Below, one piece after another: positions 1-7,577 of a stretch of 61,012 nt of DNA. Under the pieces are notes generated by a model, which saw nothing but the letters and a program-made list of their open reading frames with translations, was not told the origin of the DNA and did not search any database. Within the stretch, counting starts at the first letter, position 1. Every line of letters starts with the position of its first letter. The stretch lies in NCBI GenBank assembly GCA_022800525.1, contig JAAWQM010000011.1, positions 1 to 61,012 of the forward strand. The letters are read 5' to 3'. The stretch is from Oscillospiraceae bacterium (GTDB taxonomy: Bacteria > Bacillota > Clostridia > Oscillospirales > Oscillospiraceae). The position numbers and the translations under genes were made by a program.

Positions 1-68
1 CGTTCGACTTGCATGTGTTAAGCACGCCGCCAGCGTTCGTCCTGAGCCAGGATCAAACTCTCAATAAA
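1..68 (-). rRNA. rrs: 16S ribosomal RNA, 5' end only
   Basis: The reverse complement contains the universal 5' 16S segment (AGAGTTTGATCCTGGCTCAG followed by GACGAACGCTGGCGGCGTGC). Only the first 60-70 nucleotides are in the window; the rest lies beyond position 1. The exact mature 5' end is approximate. The gene is transcribed leftwards, away from oriC at about 15 kb, so it is co-directional with replication on the left arm. Confidence 0.97.
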
Positions 69-282
69 ATGGTATCTAAACGCTTCCGCGCTTAAATCAC
101 TTTATTGAAGCTCTATCTAGCTTCAAAATCGTTTGCCATAGCGCCGGGTAATTGACTGAACCCCGGCCTACAACTATCATGTCCACGTCTTTTCAGACAT
201 CGAACTCTGGTGCTTTTCGTTCGTTACATTGTTTAATTTACAAGGTACTCGCCCCGCTCCGCTCTGTCGCGGAACATTCACT

Positions 283-620
283 ATCTTACCATACTCTCTT
301 GAGTTTGTCAAGTACTTTTTTTGACTTTTTTCAAAATCTTTTTTCGTACCCGCTCGCTCTTGTGAGTCGCTTGATAGCTTTGCTATCTTACCACACTCTT
401 TCGAACTTGTCAAGCCCTTTTTTGAACTTTTTTCAAAGTTTCTTCGGCGCTTGCCTCGCCCTCCAGGTCTCGCTCAGAAAGCTTGATTATCTTAACACAT
501 CAGCCCCTGTTTGTCAACCCTTTTTTTCACTTTCCAGGAAACTTTTTTTCAAGCCCCTGTCTCTTGCTCGCCCGTGTCAGACAGCTTGCATAATATACCA
601 GATGCCGCCCCTCTTGTCAA
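283..620 (-). promoter_or_regulatory. Four tandem rRNA promoters
   Basis: Read on the minus strand there are four TTGACA boxes, each followed by a 17-nt spacer and a -10 box. The -35/-10 pairs are 306-311/283-288 (TAAGAT), 408-413/385-390 (TAAGAT), 512-517/489-494 (TAAGAT) and 615-620/592-597 (TATATT). The -35 boxes are 102-104 bp apart, and an A/T tract lies just upstream of several of them, as in UP elements. The nearest promoter would give a leader of about 200 nt before 16S. The region 69-757 holds no protein gene that I can support. Confidence 0.88.
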
Positions 621-757
621 TACCTTTTCCCTTATTTTTTTGAAATTTTTTTCTTGATTACACAGAGACATTTTTCCCCGCTCGTGATATAGTATGTGTA
701 GCAAATCCTTCCACAATATCTTGTATACTATATTATATTGAAGAACAGGAGAATCAT

Positions 758-2977
758 ATGCAGATCAACCGACTTGCCGCTACTTTCGGGCGGCTGGAGC
801 GCGACAGCCTGGAACTGGCTCCCGGTCTGAACGTCATTGAAGCTCCCAATGAATCGGGCAAATCCACCTGGACGGCCTTCCTCCAGGTGATGCTCTACGG
901 CCTGAACACCCGGGACCGCAGCCCCGCAGCGGACAAGCGCCGTTATCTCCCATGGTCCGGCAGCGCCATGAAGGGGACGTTGGAGCTGACCACACCCTAT
1001 GGGGACGTAACCGTTATCCGGCACACCAGCCAGGCCAGCTCCCCCATGGGCGCCTTTTCCGCTGTCCATACCGGCACCGCCGAGCCAGTGGACTGGCTCA
1101 CCGCCGCCGGGTGCGGCGAGACTCTTCTTGGCGTTCCTCAGGACGTCTTTGAGCGGACCGCTTATATCCGGCAGTCCGGTATTGCAGTAGAGCAGAGCAA
1201 GGCCCTGGAGCAGCGCATCACCTCTCTTATTACCACCGGGGAGGAAGACACCTCCTTCTCCGGCGCGGCGGAACATCTGCGCCGACAGCTCAACGTCCGC
1301 CGCCACAACAAGACCGGCCTTATTTCTCAGACCGAGCAGGAGATTCGTGACCTTCGGCTCACGCTCTCCGATATCGATGCCCTCTCCCAATCCGCCGCCC
1401 AGGATCAAAAGGAGCTGGAAGCCATTCAGGCTCGTGTGCTGGAGACGGACAGACTGCTGACCCGCCACGACGCGGCGGATCAGGCAGACATTCTGCGCAA
1501 TGTGGAAAGCGCCCGTCTGGACGTGGCCTCCGCCCACGACAGGGTGAAAACTCTGGAGTCCGCCTCCCGTTCGCTGCCCACCCGTCCCGAGCTGGAGACC
1601 CTGCAAGGGCGTATCGACGCCCTCTCCTCTATTAATTGGACCGTGGAGGAGGCCCGCAGCCGGCTGGACTTTGCCGCCCATAGCCTGCGGGAGGCGGAGG
1701 ATGCTTTGGAGGCTCACCCCTGCGCAGGAATGACGCCTGCCGAAGCCGCTGAGGCGCCAGTGGACGCCGGTACGAAGCCAACGCTGCCCCGATGGCTGAT
1801 CCCGGCGGCGGCGCTGGCGGGATTGCTGCTGGGCGGCGCTGCGGCATTTCTCACATACTTCTGGCTGGCGGCCGGCGGCACGCCAGGGGCGATGGTCCCT
1901 ATCGCTGCAGGAACCGGCTGTGCGCTGGGGCTGTGCGCCCTTATCACTATAATAAGTACCTCGCGCCTGCGCAAGCGGCAGCAGGCTTGGGACATGAACC
2001 GCGCCCAGATGATCCGTCAGCGGGATGAGGCGGCGGCGGAATATGTCCCTCTCTACGAGGCGGCGGAAAAGGCCATGGCCAACTATCAGAACGCTCAGGG
2101 CGCATGGGAGGCGGTCTCCCTCAGCGCAAAGGCAAATCTGGACGCCGTGCTGAACCAGCTCCGGGCCTTCCGGCCCATGGTGCGCGATCTGGACGAAGCC
2201 TGCCGGGCGCTGGATCTTGCCTTCGAGATGCGGGGCGAGCTTGATCTGGCCATCCATCAGGAGGAGGAGCTGCGCCACCGCTGGGAGGCTTTGCGGGACG
2301 CCGCGCCGCCTATCCCAAACGAACCAGCCCAGCGTCCTGAGCTGACCAGAGAGCAGCTTCGCCTGCAAAGGGCTGAGCTGCTGGAGGAGGATGGGACGGT
2401 GCGCCGCCGTTTGCACACCACCCTGGGACGCATTCAGGCATTGGGGGATCCCCAGGAGCTGCGTTTGCAGCTTCAGATACTGGAGGAGCGCCGGGGGCGG
2501 CTCCAGCGGGAATATGATGCCGCCGCGCTGGCGGCGGAGGCGCTGTTTACCGCCAACTCCGCTTTGCAGGCAAGATTTTCTCCGGCTTTGGGAGAATATG
2601 CCGCAGGCATCTTTACAAAGCTGACCGGAGGGAAGTATAATAAGGTCACGCTGGACCGGGCCATGACGCCATCCGTTCAGGAGACGGGGGAGATCGTGCC
2701 CCACGAGGGTGCGCAGCTGAGTCAGGGGACAATCGACCAGCTTTATCTAGCGGTGCGGCTGGCTCTGTGCGACATGGCGCTGCCGGAGGAGAACGCCGTC
2801 CCCATCGTTCTGGACGACGCGCTGGTCAATTTTGACGACCAGCGTATGGCTGCCGCGCTGGATTACCTGCTCGAGACGGCGCAGCGGCGGCAGATCCTTC
2901 TCTTTACCTGCCAGCGGCGGGAGGGAGATTATCTGAACTGGGCATATCCGGAGCAGTTCCGGCATATCAAGCTATGA
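758..2977 (+). CDS. YhaN/SMC-like AAA+ ATPase with central membrane segments
   Basis: A 739-residue protein of the RecF/SbcC/YhaN type. Walker A (EAPNESGKST) is at residues 28-37. A long helical region follows, then an ABC-type signature around 654 (LSQGTIDQLYLAVRLAL) and Walker B (IVLDDAL) near 683-689. Two hydrophobic stretches at about 346-371 and 379-400 interrupt the coiled-coil region, as in YhaN-type rather than classical SbcC proteins. The ATG has an AGGAG site 7 nt upstream. In the family it usually works with a SbcD-like phosphoesterase (YhaO) in double-strand-end processing, but no such gene is beside it here: the rRNA promoter region is immediately upstream. The family is clear; the role is inferred. 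Confidence 0.8.
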   Translation: MQINRLAATFGRLERDSLELAPGLNVIEAPNESGKSTWTAFLQVMLYGLNTRDRSPAADKRRYLPWSGSAMKGTLELTTPYGDVTVIRHTSQASSPMGAFSAVHTGTAEPVDWLTAAGCGETLLGVPQDVFERTAYIRQSGIAVEQSKALEQRITSLITTGEEDTSFSGAAEHLRRQLNVRRHNKTGLISQTEQEIRDLRLTLSDIDALSQSAAQDQKELEAIQARVLETDRLLTRHDAADQADILRNVESARLDVASAHDRVKTLESASRSLPTRPELETLQGRIDALSSINWTVEEARSRLDFAAHSLREAEDALEAHPCAGMTPAEAAEAPVDAGTKPTLPRWLIPAAALAGLLLGGAAAFLTYFWLAAGGTPGAMVPIAAGTGCALGLCALITIISTSRLRKRQQAWDMNRAQMIRQRDEAAAEYVPLYEAAEKAMANYQNAQGAWEAVSLSAKANLDAVLNQLRAFRPMVRDLDEACRALDLAFEMRGELDLAIHQEEELRHRWEALRDAAPPIPNEPAQRPELTREQLRLQRAELLEEDGTVRRRLHTTLGRIQALGDPQELRLQLQILEERRGRLQREYDAAALAAEALFTANSALQARFSPALGEYAAGIFTKLTGGKYNKVTLDRAMTPSVQETGEIVPHEGAQLSQGTIDQLYLAVRLALCDMALPEENAVPIVLDDALVNFDDQRMAAALDYLLETAQRRQILLFTCQRREGDYLNWAYPEQFRHIKL

Positions 2978-2986
2978 GGTGTTTCC

Positions 2987-3823
2987 ATGTCCGTCTTTTT
3001 TCCTTCAATCTGCACAACGTACCTGACGCGCTGCTGTTATGTCTTTTTGCTCTTCATGGTTTACAGTGTGCTGGGCTGGTGCGGCGAGATGGTCTACTGC
3101 TCCATCGGGCAGCGGAGGCTCTGCGAAAAGCGGGGATTCCTGAACGGGCCTGTCTGTCCGATTTACGGCCATGGGGCGCTGGTGGTTTTGCTCTGTCTCA
3201 ACGGCGGCTGCCGGAATCCTGTTTTGACCTTTTTCTGGGGAGCGGTTCTGACCTCTATTGTGGAATATATCACCAGCTTCTCTATGGAAAAGCTCTTTCA
3301 TATGCGCTGGTGGGATTATTCCCGCTACAGGTTCCACCTCAATGGACGGGTCTGTCTTTTGAACTCCACCCTCTTTGGCCTCGCCAGCGTCTTTCTCTGT
3401 CACGCGGCCAACCCTCCGGTTGCGGAGTGGCTGGCGGGTATGTTTGCTATTGGGCTCGCTGTTCCGCTGGCGGTAATTCTCGGTGTCGTCTATGTGGCGG
3501 ATATTGTTCTCTCCGTCCGCAGCGCCGTCCAGATTGGCGACCGGCTGGCAAAGCTCCACGCGGTCTATGATGAGCTTGCGGAGAAGCTGGAGGAGCTGAA
3601 GCAGGAGCCGCAACAGGCCCTGGAAGTCCAGTGGCAGCGGCTGGAAGCCGCCATGTCCTCCGCCCGCCAAGGAGCGGAGCAGAAGCTCCATGCCCTTTAC
3701 GTCCGGCAGGACTTTTTTGAGCGCCGTCTGCTCCAGTCGTTCCCGACGCTGCATTCCGTCCGGTATCCGGAGGCTCTGACTAAGCTGAGGGAATATCTGG
3801 CAAGCCGGAAAAATAAAATTTGA
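2987..3823 (+). CDS. Putative ABC transporter permease (CmpB-type membrane protein)
   Basis: A 278-residue polytopic membrane protein. The first 170 or so residues hold about five hydrophobic segments and the family motifs GFLNGPVCPIYGHGA and RWWDYS...LNGRVCL, typical of the putative ABC-transporter type IV (CmpB) family. The last 90 residues are charged and predicted helical and probably cytoplasmic. It starts 9 nt after the preceding ATPase gene stops, so the two are likely co-transcribed. The substrate and any partner subunits are unknown, and no ATPase subunit of a standard transporter is adjacent. Confidence 0.75.
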   Translation: MSVFFPSICTTYLTRCCYVFLLFMVYSVLGWCGEMVYCSIGQRRLCEKRGFLNGPVCPIYGHGALVVLLCLNGGCRNPVLTFFWGAVLTSIVEYITSFSMEKLFHMRWWDYSRYRFHLNGRVCLLNSTLFGLASVFLCHAANPPVAEWLAGMFAIGLAVPLAVILGVVYVADIVLSVRSAVQIGDRLAKLHAVYDELAEKLEELKQEPQQALEVQWQRLEAAMSSARQGAEQKLHALYVRQDFFERRLLQSFPTLHSVRYPEALTKLREYLASRKNKI

Positions 3824-4117
3824 TTTTCAAGGTTCGCTCTGCACCACCTTTTGTATAGCCCGGTGTGCGGCCCGGTACCTGGGCCGGGGTTCGACTTGCT
3901 TCAGTGCCTATAAACTTGGAGGTTTGTCTTCCCTCAATCTGGAAGTGAAAAAAGCGGGATAGTTGCCGTATAGTGGGCAACCGTTCAGAAAATATTACTG
4001 GGGATGGCTTCTGGCTATATGGGTGCAACCGTTTTGAGCGCAGTTTTGGACAGAAGAGGGCGATTATATATGGACGGATGGTATTCGCCCCCATAAAGAT
4101 GTATCGTACAGAAGTAT

Positions 4118-4405
4118 CCAGCGCCGCTAGCGCGTCACTGCCCAGATGGCTCTGACCCTTTAACAGGGCGTCAGCCGGAGTTGGAATATTACCAGACCCC
4201 CAGATCAGATGCCCGAAGGACCTTTTGTTCACGGGGCGCCGCAGCTCTTCGCTTGCAGGCGTGTCCGAAAATCCCCCGCCGAGGTCATGCCGCAGGCATC
4301 ACCGAGAAGGGAGTCCAGAACCGTAGGTTCTGGGGTACTTTTGCCTGCTTTTCCTACAAGGGAAAAGCAGGCCCGGGGTCCGGGGCGGGCAGCGCCCGGG
4401 CCATC
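4118..4405 (-). repeat. Dispersed structured repeat, copy A
   Basis: This non-coding block matches, in reverse orientation, copies at 12748-13110 and 57131-57490. Shared parts include a perfect hairpin CCAGAACC-tac-GGTTCTGG (4315-4333), a GATGCC...GGCAT hairpin, a GGCT...AGCC hairpin around an AAAG loop, and the end sequence GTGACGCGCTAGCGG. A 12-bp stem at 4343-4354/4361-4372 replaces the stem of the other copies with different but still paired bases. Short open frames cross it but lack ribosome sites. The whole gene-free interval 3824-4471 holds this repeat plus unrecognised sequence. Confidence 0.8.
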
Positions 4406-4471
4406 GATCAGAAAACATGCCTCCCGCCCCTGGAAGGGGCGGCGCGGCATTGATAAAGAAAGGAAGATACC

Positions 4472-5290
4472 ATGTCAGAATGCACCCATGATTGCAGCAC
4501 CTGCGGCGAGAGCTGCGGGGAGCGCACCGAACCCCAGTCCTTCCTGAAGGACCACAACCCCCACGCCCGGGTAGGCAAGGTCTACGGTGTCGTGTCCGGA
4601 AAGGGAGGCGTCGGCAAGTCCATGGTTACCAGCCAACTGGCCGTCCTGACCCGGCGGTCAGGACGAAAAACCGGCATCCTGGACGCCGACGTCACCGGCC
4701 CCTCCATTCCCAGAGCCTTCGGCGTACGCGAGCGGGCCATGGCCGACGAGCGGGGAATGCTCCCCGTGCCTACCGCCTCCGGCATCCAGCTGATGAGCGT
4801 CAACCTCCTGCTGGACAACGAGACCGATCCCGTCCTGTGGCGGGGCCCCGTCATCGGGGGCGTCGTCACCCAGTTCTGGACCGACGTGATCTGGGACGTG
4901 GACTACCTCTTTGTGGACATGCCGCCGGGAACCGGCGATGTGGCCCTCAGCGTCTTCCAGTCCCTCCCCCTGGACGGCATCATCGTCGTCGCCTCTCCTC
5001 AGGACCTGGTCAGCATGGTGGTGGAAAAGGCCGTGAAGATGGCCGAGATGATGTCTGTGCCCATTGTGGGCGTGGTGGAGAACATGAGCTATCTGCTCTG
5101 CCCCGACTGCGGCAAGGAAATCCCCCTCTTCGGTCCGGGCCGCACCCAGGCCGCCGCTGAGGCCCACGGCCTCCAGCTCCTGGCCCGTATGCCCATTGAC
5201 CCCGCCCTTGCCCAGCTTACGGACCAGGGCCGCATTGAGGATTTCCAGGGCCAGTGGCTGGCCCCCGTTCTGGACGCCATCCTCGCGTAA
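4472..5290 (+). CDS. Mrp/NBP35 family Fe-S cluster carrier ATPase
   Basis: A 272-residue P-loop ATPase of the Mrp/ApbC/NBP35 family, which binds and transfers Fe-S clusters in the cytoplasm. It has an N-terminal cysteine cluster (Cys4, 8, 11, 15), a deviant Walker A with two lysines (SGKGGVGKS, residues 42-50), the DVTGPSIPR motif at 73-81, DMPPGTGD near 149-156, and the cluster-binding CPDC pair (Cys210, Cys213). The N-terminal four-cysteine motif resembles the NBP35 form. An AAAGGAAG site precedes the ATG. It is monocistronic, with a terminator directly after. Its substrate apoproteins cannot be told from sequence. Confidence 0.93.
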   Translation: MSECTHDCSTCGESCGERTEPQSFLKDHNPHARVGKVYGVVSGKGGVGKSMVTSQLAVLTRRSGRKTGILDADVTGPSIPRAFGVRERAMADERGMLPVPTASGIQLMSVNLLLDNETDPVLWRGPVIGGVVTQFWTDVIWDVDYLFVDMPPGTGDVALSVFQSLPLDGIIVVASPQDLVSMVVEKAVKMAEMMSVPIVGVVENMSYLLCPDCGKEIPLFGPGRTQAAAEAHGLQLLARMPIDPALAQLTDQGRIEDFQGQWLAPVLDAILA

Positions 5291-5305
5291 CTTCCCACAA
5301 CGCCC

Positions 5306-5345
5306 AGGGCCGCCCCGCAGATCTGCGGGACGGCCCTGTTTTTAT
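5306..5345 (+). terminator. Rho-independent terminator after mrp
   Basis: A GC-rich hairpin with arms AGGGCCGcCCCGCAG and CTGCGGGaCGGCCCT is followed by a T-run (GTTTTT). It lies 15 nt after the stop of the Mrp-family gene and faces the convergent gene ending at 5382. Confidence 0.88.
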
Positions 5346-5381
5346 GTCTGGCAAGGATACCCCATGCGTCCGGTTTTGCGG

Positions 5382-6149
5382 CTATAGAAACAGCTCGCAC
5401 TCCTTCCGCTGGGAACACGCTTTTTTGATCGCCAGAGACGCAGCTGATACCAACAATCCATTTACGCTTCTGGCAGAATGCGGGCATTTTACAACACAGC
5501 GCATACACGAAATGCATTTTTGGGCATCCGCAGTCCGGATGGCTTCCCGGTTGATTGCCATAGCGGGACACTGCGCCGCGCACAAGCCGCAGTTCACACA
5601 GGCTGTCCCGGCCTTGGGAACCAGACCCGCGCCTCCCGCTTTTCGATAGGGGCGGGAACCAGGAATCTGTACGCTCATTCCTGTACCGGACGCGCGCTGG
5701 AATTTATCCAGTATTCTCCTGGATGCTTCCCGCAGGTTTTCCACATCCCGCTGATCCGGCCTGTTTGCGGCGTACTGATGCATAATGGAGTGTTCCGCGA
5801 TTGCGGCAACTGCGGCGATTACCTGAAATCCACATGTTTCCGCGACATCGTTCATTTCAATCAACGTATCCTCATAAGCCCGGTTTCCATATACGCAGGT
5901 GAGAACGCAGCAAGCGCCGTTTCCGCGAATCTGCGCCAGCCTCCCCGCGGCTAGCTCCGGCACACGCCCGCCATAGGACGGGACAGCTATCAGAACAAGA
6001 TCCCCCTCCTGAAACGCAATTTGAGAAAACTGCCTGCTTCCATCGGTCAGATCGACTGTTTCCACGTCCTGTCCCCACTCCTTTGTAATTGCAGCGGCGG
6101 CTTTTTCCGTACCTCCGGTTGGACTGAACACAAGCTGAGCATATTTCAT
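5382..6149 (-). CDS. EFR1-type flavodoxin-ferredoxin fusion protein
   Basis: A 255-residue electron-transfer protein. Residues 1-150 form a flavodoxin fold with the FMN phosphate loop SPTGGT (9-14). The C-terminus carries two 4Fe-4S ferredoxin motifs, Cys184/187/190/194 and Cys212/215/218/222, each ending in CP. This layout matches the EFR1 family of flavodoxin/ferredoxin proteins common in anaerobic firmicutes. The partner enzyme is unknown. A GGAGG site precedes the ATG, and a strong promoter with an overlapping palindrome lies upstream, so the gene is probably regulated on its own. Confidence 0.88.
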   Translation of the reverse strand: MKYAQLVFSPTGGTEKAAAAITKEWGQDVETVDLTDGSRQFSQIAFQEGDLVLIAVPSYGGRVPELAAGRLAQIRGNGACCVLTCVYGNRAYEDTLIEMNDVAETCGFQVIAAVAAIAEHSIMHQYAANRPDQRDVENLREASRRILDKFQRASGTGMSVQIPGSRPYRKAGGAGLVPKAGTACVNCGLCAAQCPAMAINREAIRTADAQKCISCMRCVVKCPHSARSVNGLLVSAASLAIKKACSQRKECELFL

Positions 6150-6165
6150 AATTGTTCCTCCATAC

Positions 6166-6221
6166 TGTAATTTTTAGAATTACACTACAAAGAGTATACA
6201 ATACCTGCTTTGCCATGTCAA
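6166..6221 (-). promoter_or_regulatory. Promoter and operator-like palindrome for the EFR1 gene
   Basis: On the minus strand TTGACA (6216-6221), a 17-nt spacer and TATACT (6193-6198) form a near-consensus sigma-A promoter. Just downstream, at the likely start of transcription, is a palindrome with 7-bp arms, TGTAATT and AATTACA (6166-6184). Its position suggests a repressor site; the regulator is not identified. Confidence 0.75.
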
Positions 6222-6249
6222 GAAAACATTCAGTATGGATTTTGTTGTT

Positions 6250-6708
6250 CTATCTGCCGGCGTCCTCAGAGTAACCGCTTAAACCTTCGATCTCGTCTCG
6301 CTGGGCAATCTCATAATAAATATTGATTGATCCGCCATTGGTGCCAGGCACTGCTTTAAATTCGTAGTCCTTGTCCAATCCAAAAGAGCCCTGCGTCACT
6401 TCCAGAGATATATGGCCCTTTTCGCCTGCCTTGAAGGTTCTCTCGCTCTGACCATTGATTGTTGCAACAACGGAATTGGACCCGTTGTTTTCAACATACA
6501 AAGTAACGTATTTCCCGTTGCTGCTATTCAACGTAAAGGACGGATCCAATCCAGTCAAACTGGTGATGTTACCACTGCTAATTCCGGTGACGCGTGGGCT
6601 GTTCGTGACCATATCGTCCACGCTTGTTCTCCCGCAGCCAACTAATCCCAGCAGGCAAGTCAATGATACCATGATTGCAATGATTGACGCTATTCCAGAT
6701 TTTTTCAT
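6250..6708 (-). CDS. Small secreted lipoprotein of unknown function
   Basis: The protein starts MKKSGIAS, has a hydrophobic signal segment and a lipobox LVGC, so it is predicted to be lipid-anchored outside the membrane. The mature part of about 125 residues is polar and beta-rich in appearance, with no cysteines or known motif. I chose the ATG at 6708 because GGAGG lies 9-10 nt before it; an upstream ATG at 6765 would place 19 charged residues before the signal peptide. I do not recognise a family. Confidence 0.7.
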   Translation of the reverse strand: MKKSGIASIIAIMVSLTCLLGLVGCGRTSVDDMVTNSPRVTGISSGNITSLTGLDPSFTLNSSNGKYVTLYVENNGSNSVVATINGQSERTFKAGEKGHISLEVTQGSFGLDKDYEFKAVPGTNGGSINIYYEIAQRDEIEGLSGYSEDAGR

Positions 6709-6817
6709 AAAGGCATACCTCCACATATCCTGTTTTTTCAAATTGGCCTGAGTCAAGTGTACCACCGTCGCAGGCGGATATCAACCCCTGACATCTCAAT
6801 ATTCATTCCGCGTTTTC

Positions 6818-6846
6818 TTTACATTTTCCCTTGTTTATGCTACATT
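6818..6846 (+). promoter_or_regulatory. Putative promoter of the Rrf2 regulator
   Basis: TTTACA (6818-6823), a 17-nt spacer and TACATT (6841-6846) lie 24 nt before the chosen GTG start. Moderately good sigma-A match. Confidence 0.5.
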
Positions 6847-6869
6847 TGAACAAGAAAGGTGGGCTGTCT

Positions 6870-7322
6870 GTGCGTATCAATACAAAATGCTCCATTGCAA
6901 TTCACTGCTTACTGTTTGTACATGAATACGGGGAGAAGAAGAAGGTGACCAGCGAGCTGCTGGCGTTATCCACAGGCTGTAATCCTGTCGTCATCCGCGG
7001 CATCGTCAGCGCTTTGAAAAAGGACGGCATATTGACGGTCCCGTCAGGGGCCGGCGGCGCAAGGCTGTCCTGTCCTGCACAGGACATCACTCTCTACCGC
7101 GTCTGTATGGCCCTGGAGCCGGACGCCATGAGAAAACTGATCGGCTTCCATCCCCTTCCATCCGTGCTCTGTCCCATTGGACAGCGCATTCACGAGGTGC
7201 TGGATACCTCCTATGAAAAAGTCCGGGAGGATATGAAAAGGAGCCTGCAATCGGTTACGTTGGAGGATTTCATCAACGAGTACAGGAACTGCGGCGCAAA
7301 AGGGGGAAATCAAATCGGATAG
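6870..7322 (+). CDS. Rrf2 family transcriptional regulator
   Basis: About 150 residues. The N-terminal winged helix has the Rrf2 pattern: an opening S-x-R-I-N-T-K-like strand, a helix-turn-helix around residues 25-45 with the VTSELLALSTGCNPVVIRGIV-type segment, then the wing with SGAGGARL. The single cysteine region (LCPIG) near residue 100 could be a redox or ligand site but is not a clear Fe-S triad. I chose the GTG at 6870 because AGGTGGG lies just upstream. It is divergent from the small lipoprotein gene and may control it; that is inference. Confidence 0.82.
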   Translation: MRINTKCSIAIHCLLFVHEYGEKKKVTSELLALSTGCNPVVIRGIVSALKKDGILTVPSGAGGARLSCPAQDITLYRVCMALEPDAMRKLIGFHPLPSVLCPIGQRIHEVLDTSYEKVREDMKRSLQSVTLEDFINEYRNCGAKGGNQIG

Positions 7323-7503
7323 CGTTCTTGTTCTATACACTGATGTCCTGTGTGGATTTCATGAGGGAGCGCGGCACGCGGTTTCTGGATAAAACCATCG
7401 AGTAAACCGGAAAGTCATAGGACATTTGAACAATCTATACGGTCAATTGTGGAAAACCTGGACCGAATGCCGGCCTGAGCCGGTGCATCGGCAAGAATGA
7501 CGA

Positions 7504-7548
7504 TTGAACTTTTCAACAAACCATGGCATAATGGTGTCATAGTTTGTT
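7504..7548 (+). promoter_or_regulatory. Promoter with inverted repeat upstream of the WYL regulator
   Basis: TTGAAC (7504-7509), a 17-nt spacer and CATAAT (7527-7532) form a likely promoter. A 7-bp inverted repeat, AACAAAC (7515-7521) and GTTTGTT (7542-7548), brackets the -10 box. This would suit autoregulation by the downstream regulator; that is inference. Confidence 0.5.
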
Positions 7549-7577
7549 TGCTATACTGGGCTGGAAAGGAGAAACCT

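Noticed and set aside
3824-4117. Minus-strand frame of 150 codons ending in the CmpB-like gene
   Set aside because: No ribosome site or recognisable domain; partly formed by repeat copy A.
7343-7405. Twenty-codon frame after the Rrf2 gene, ending F-L-D-K-T-I-E
   Set aside because: It looks like a possible C-terminal gene remnant, but it is too short and I can match it to no family.
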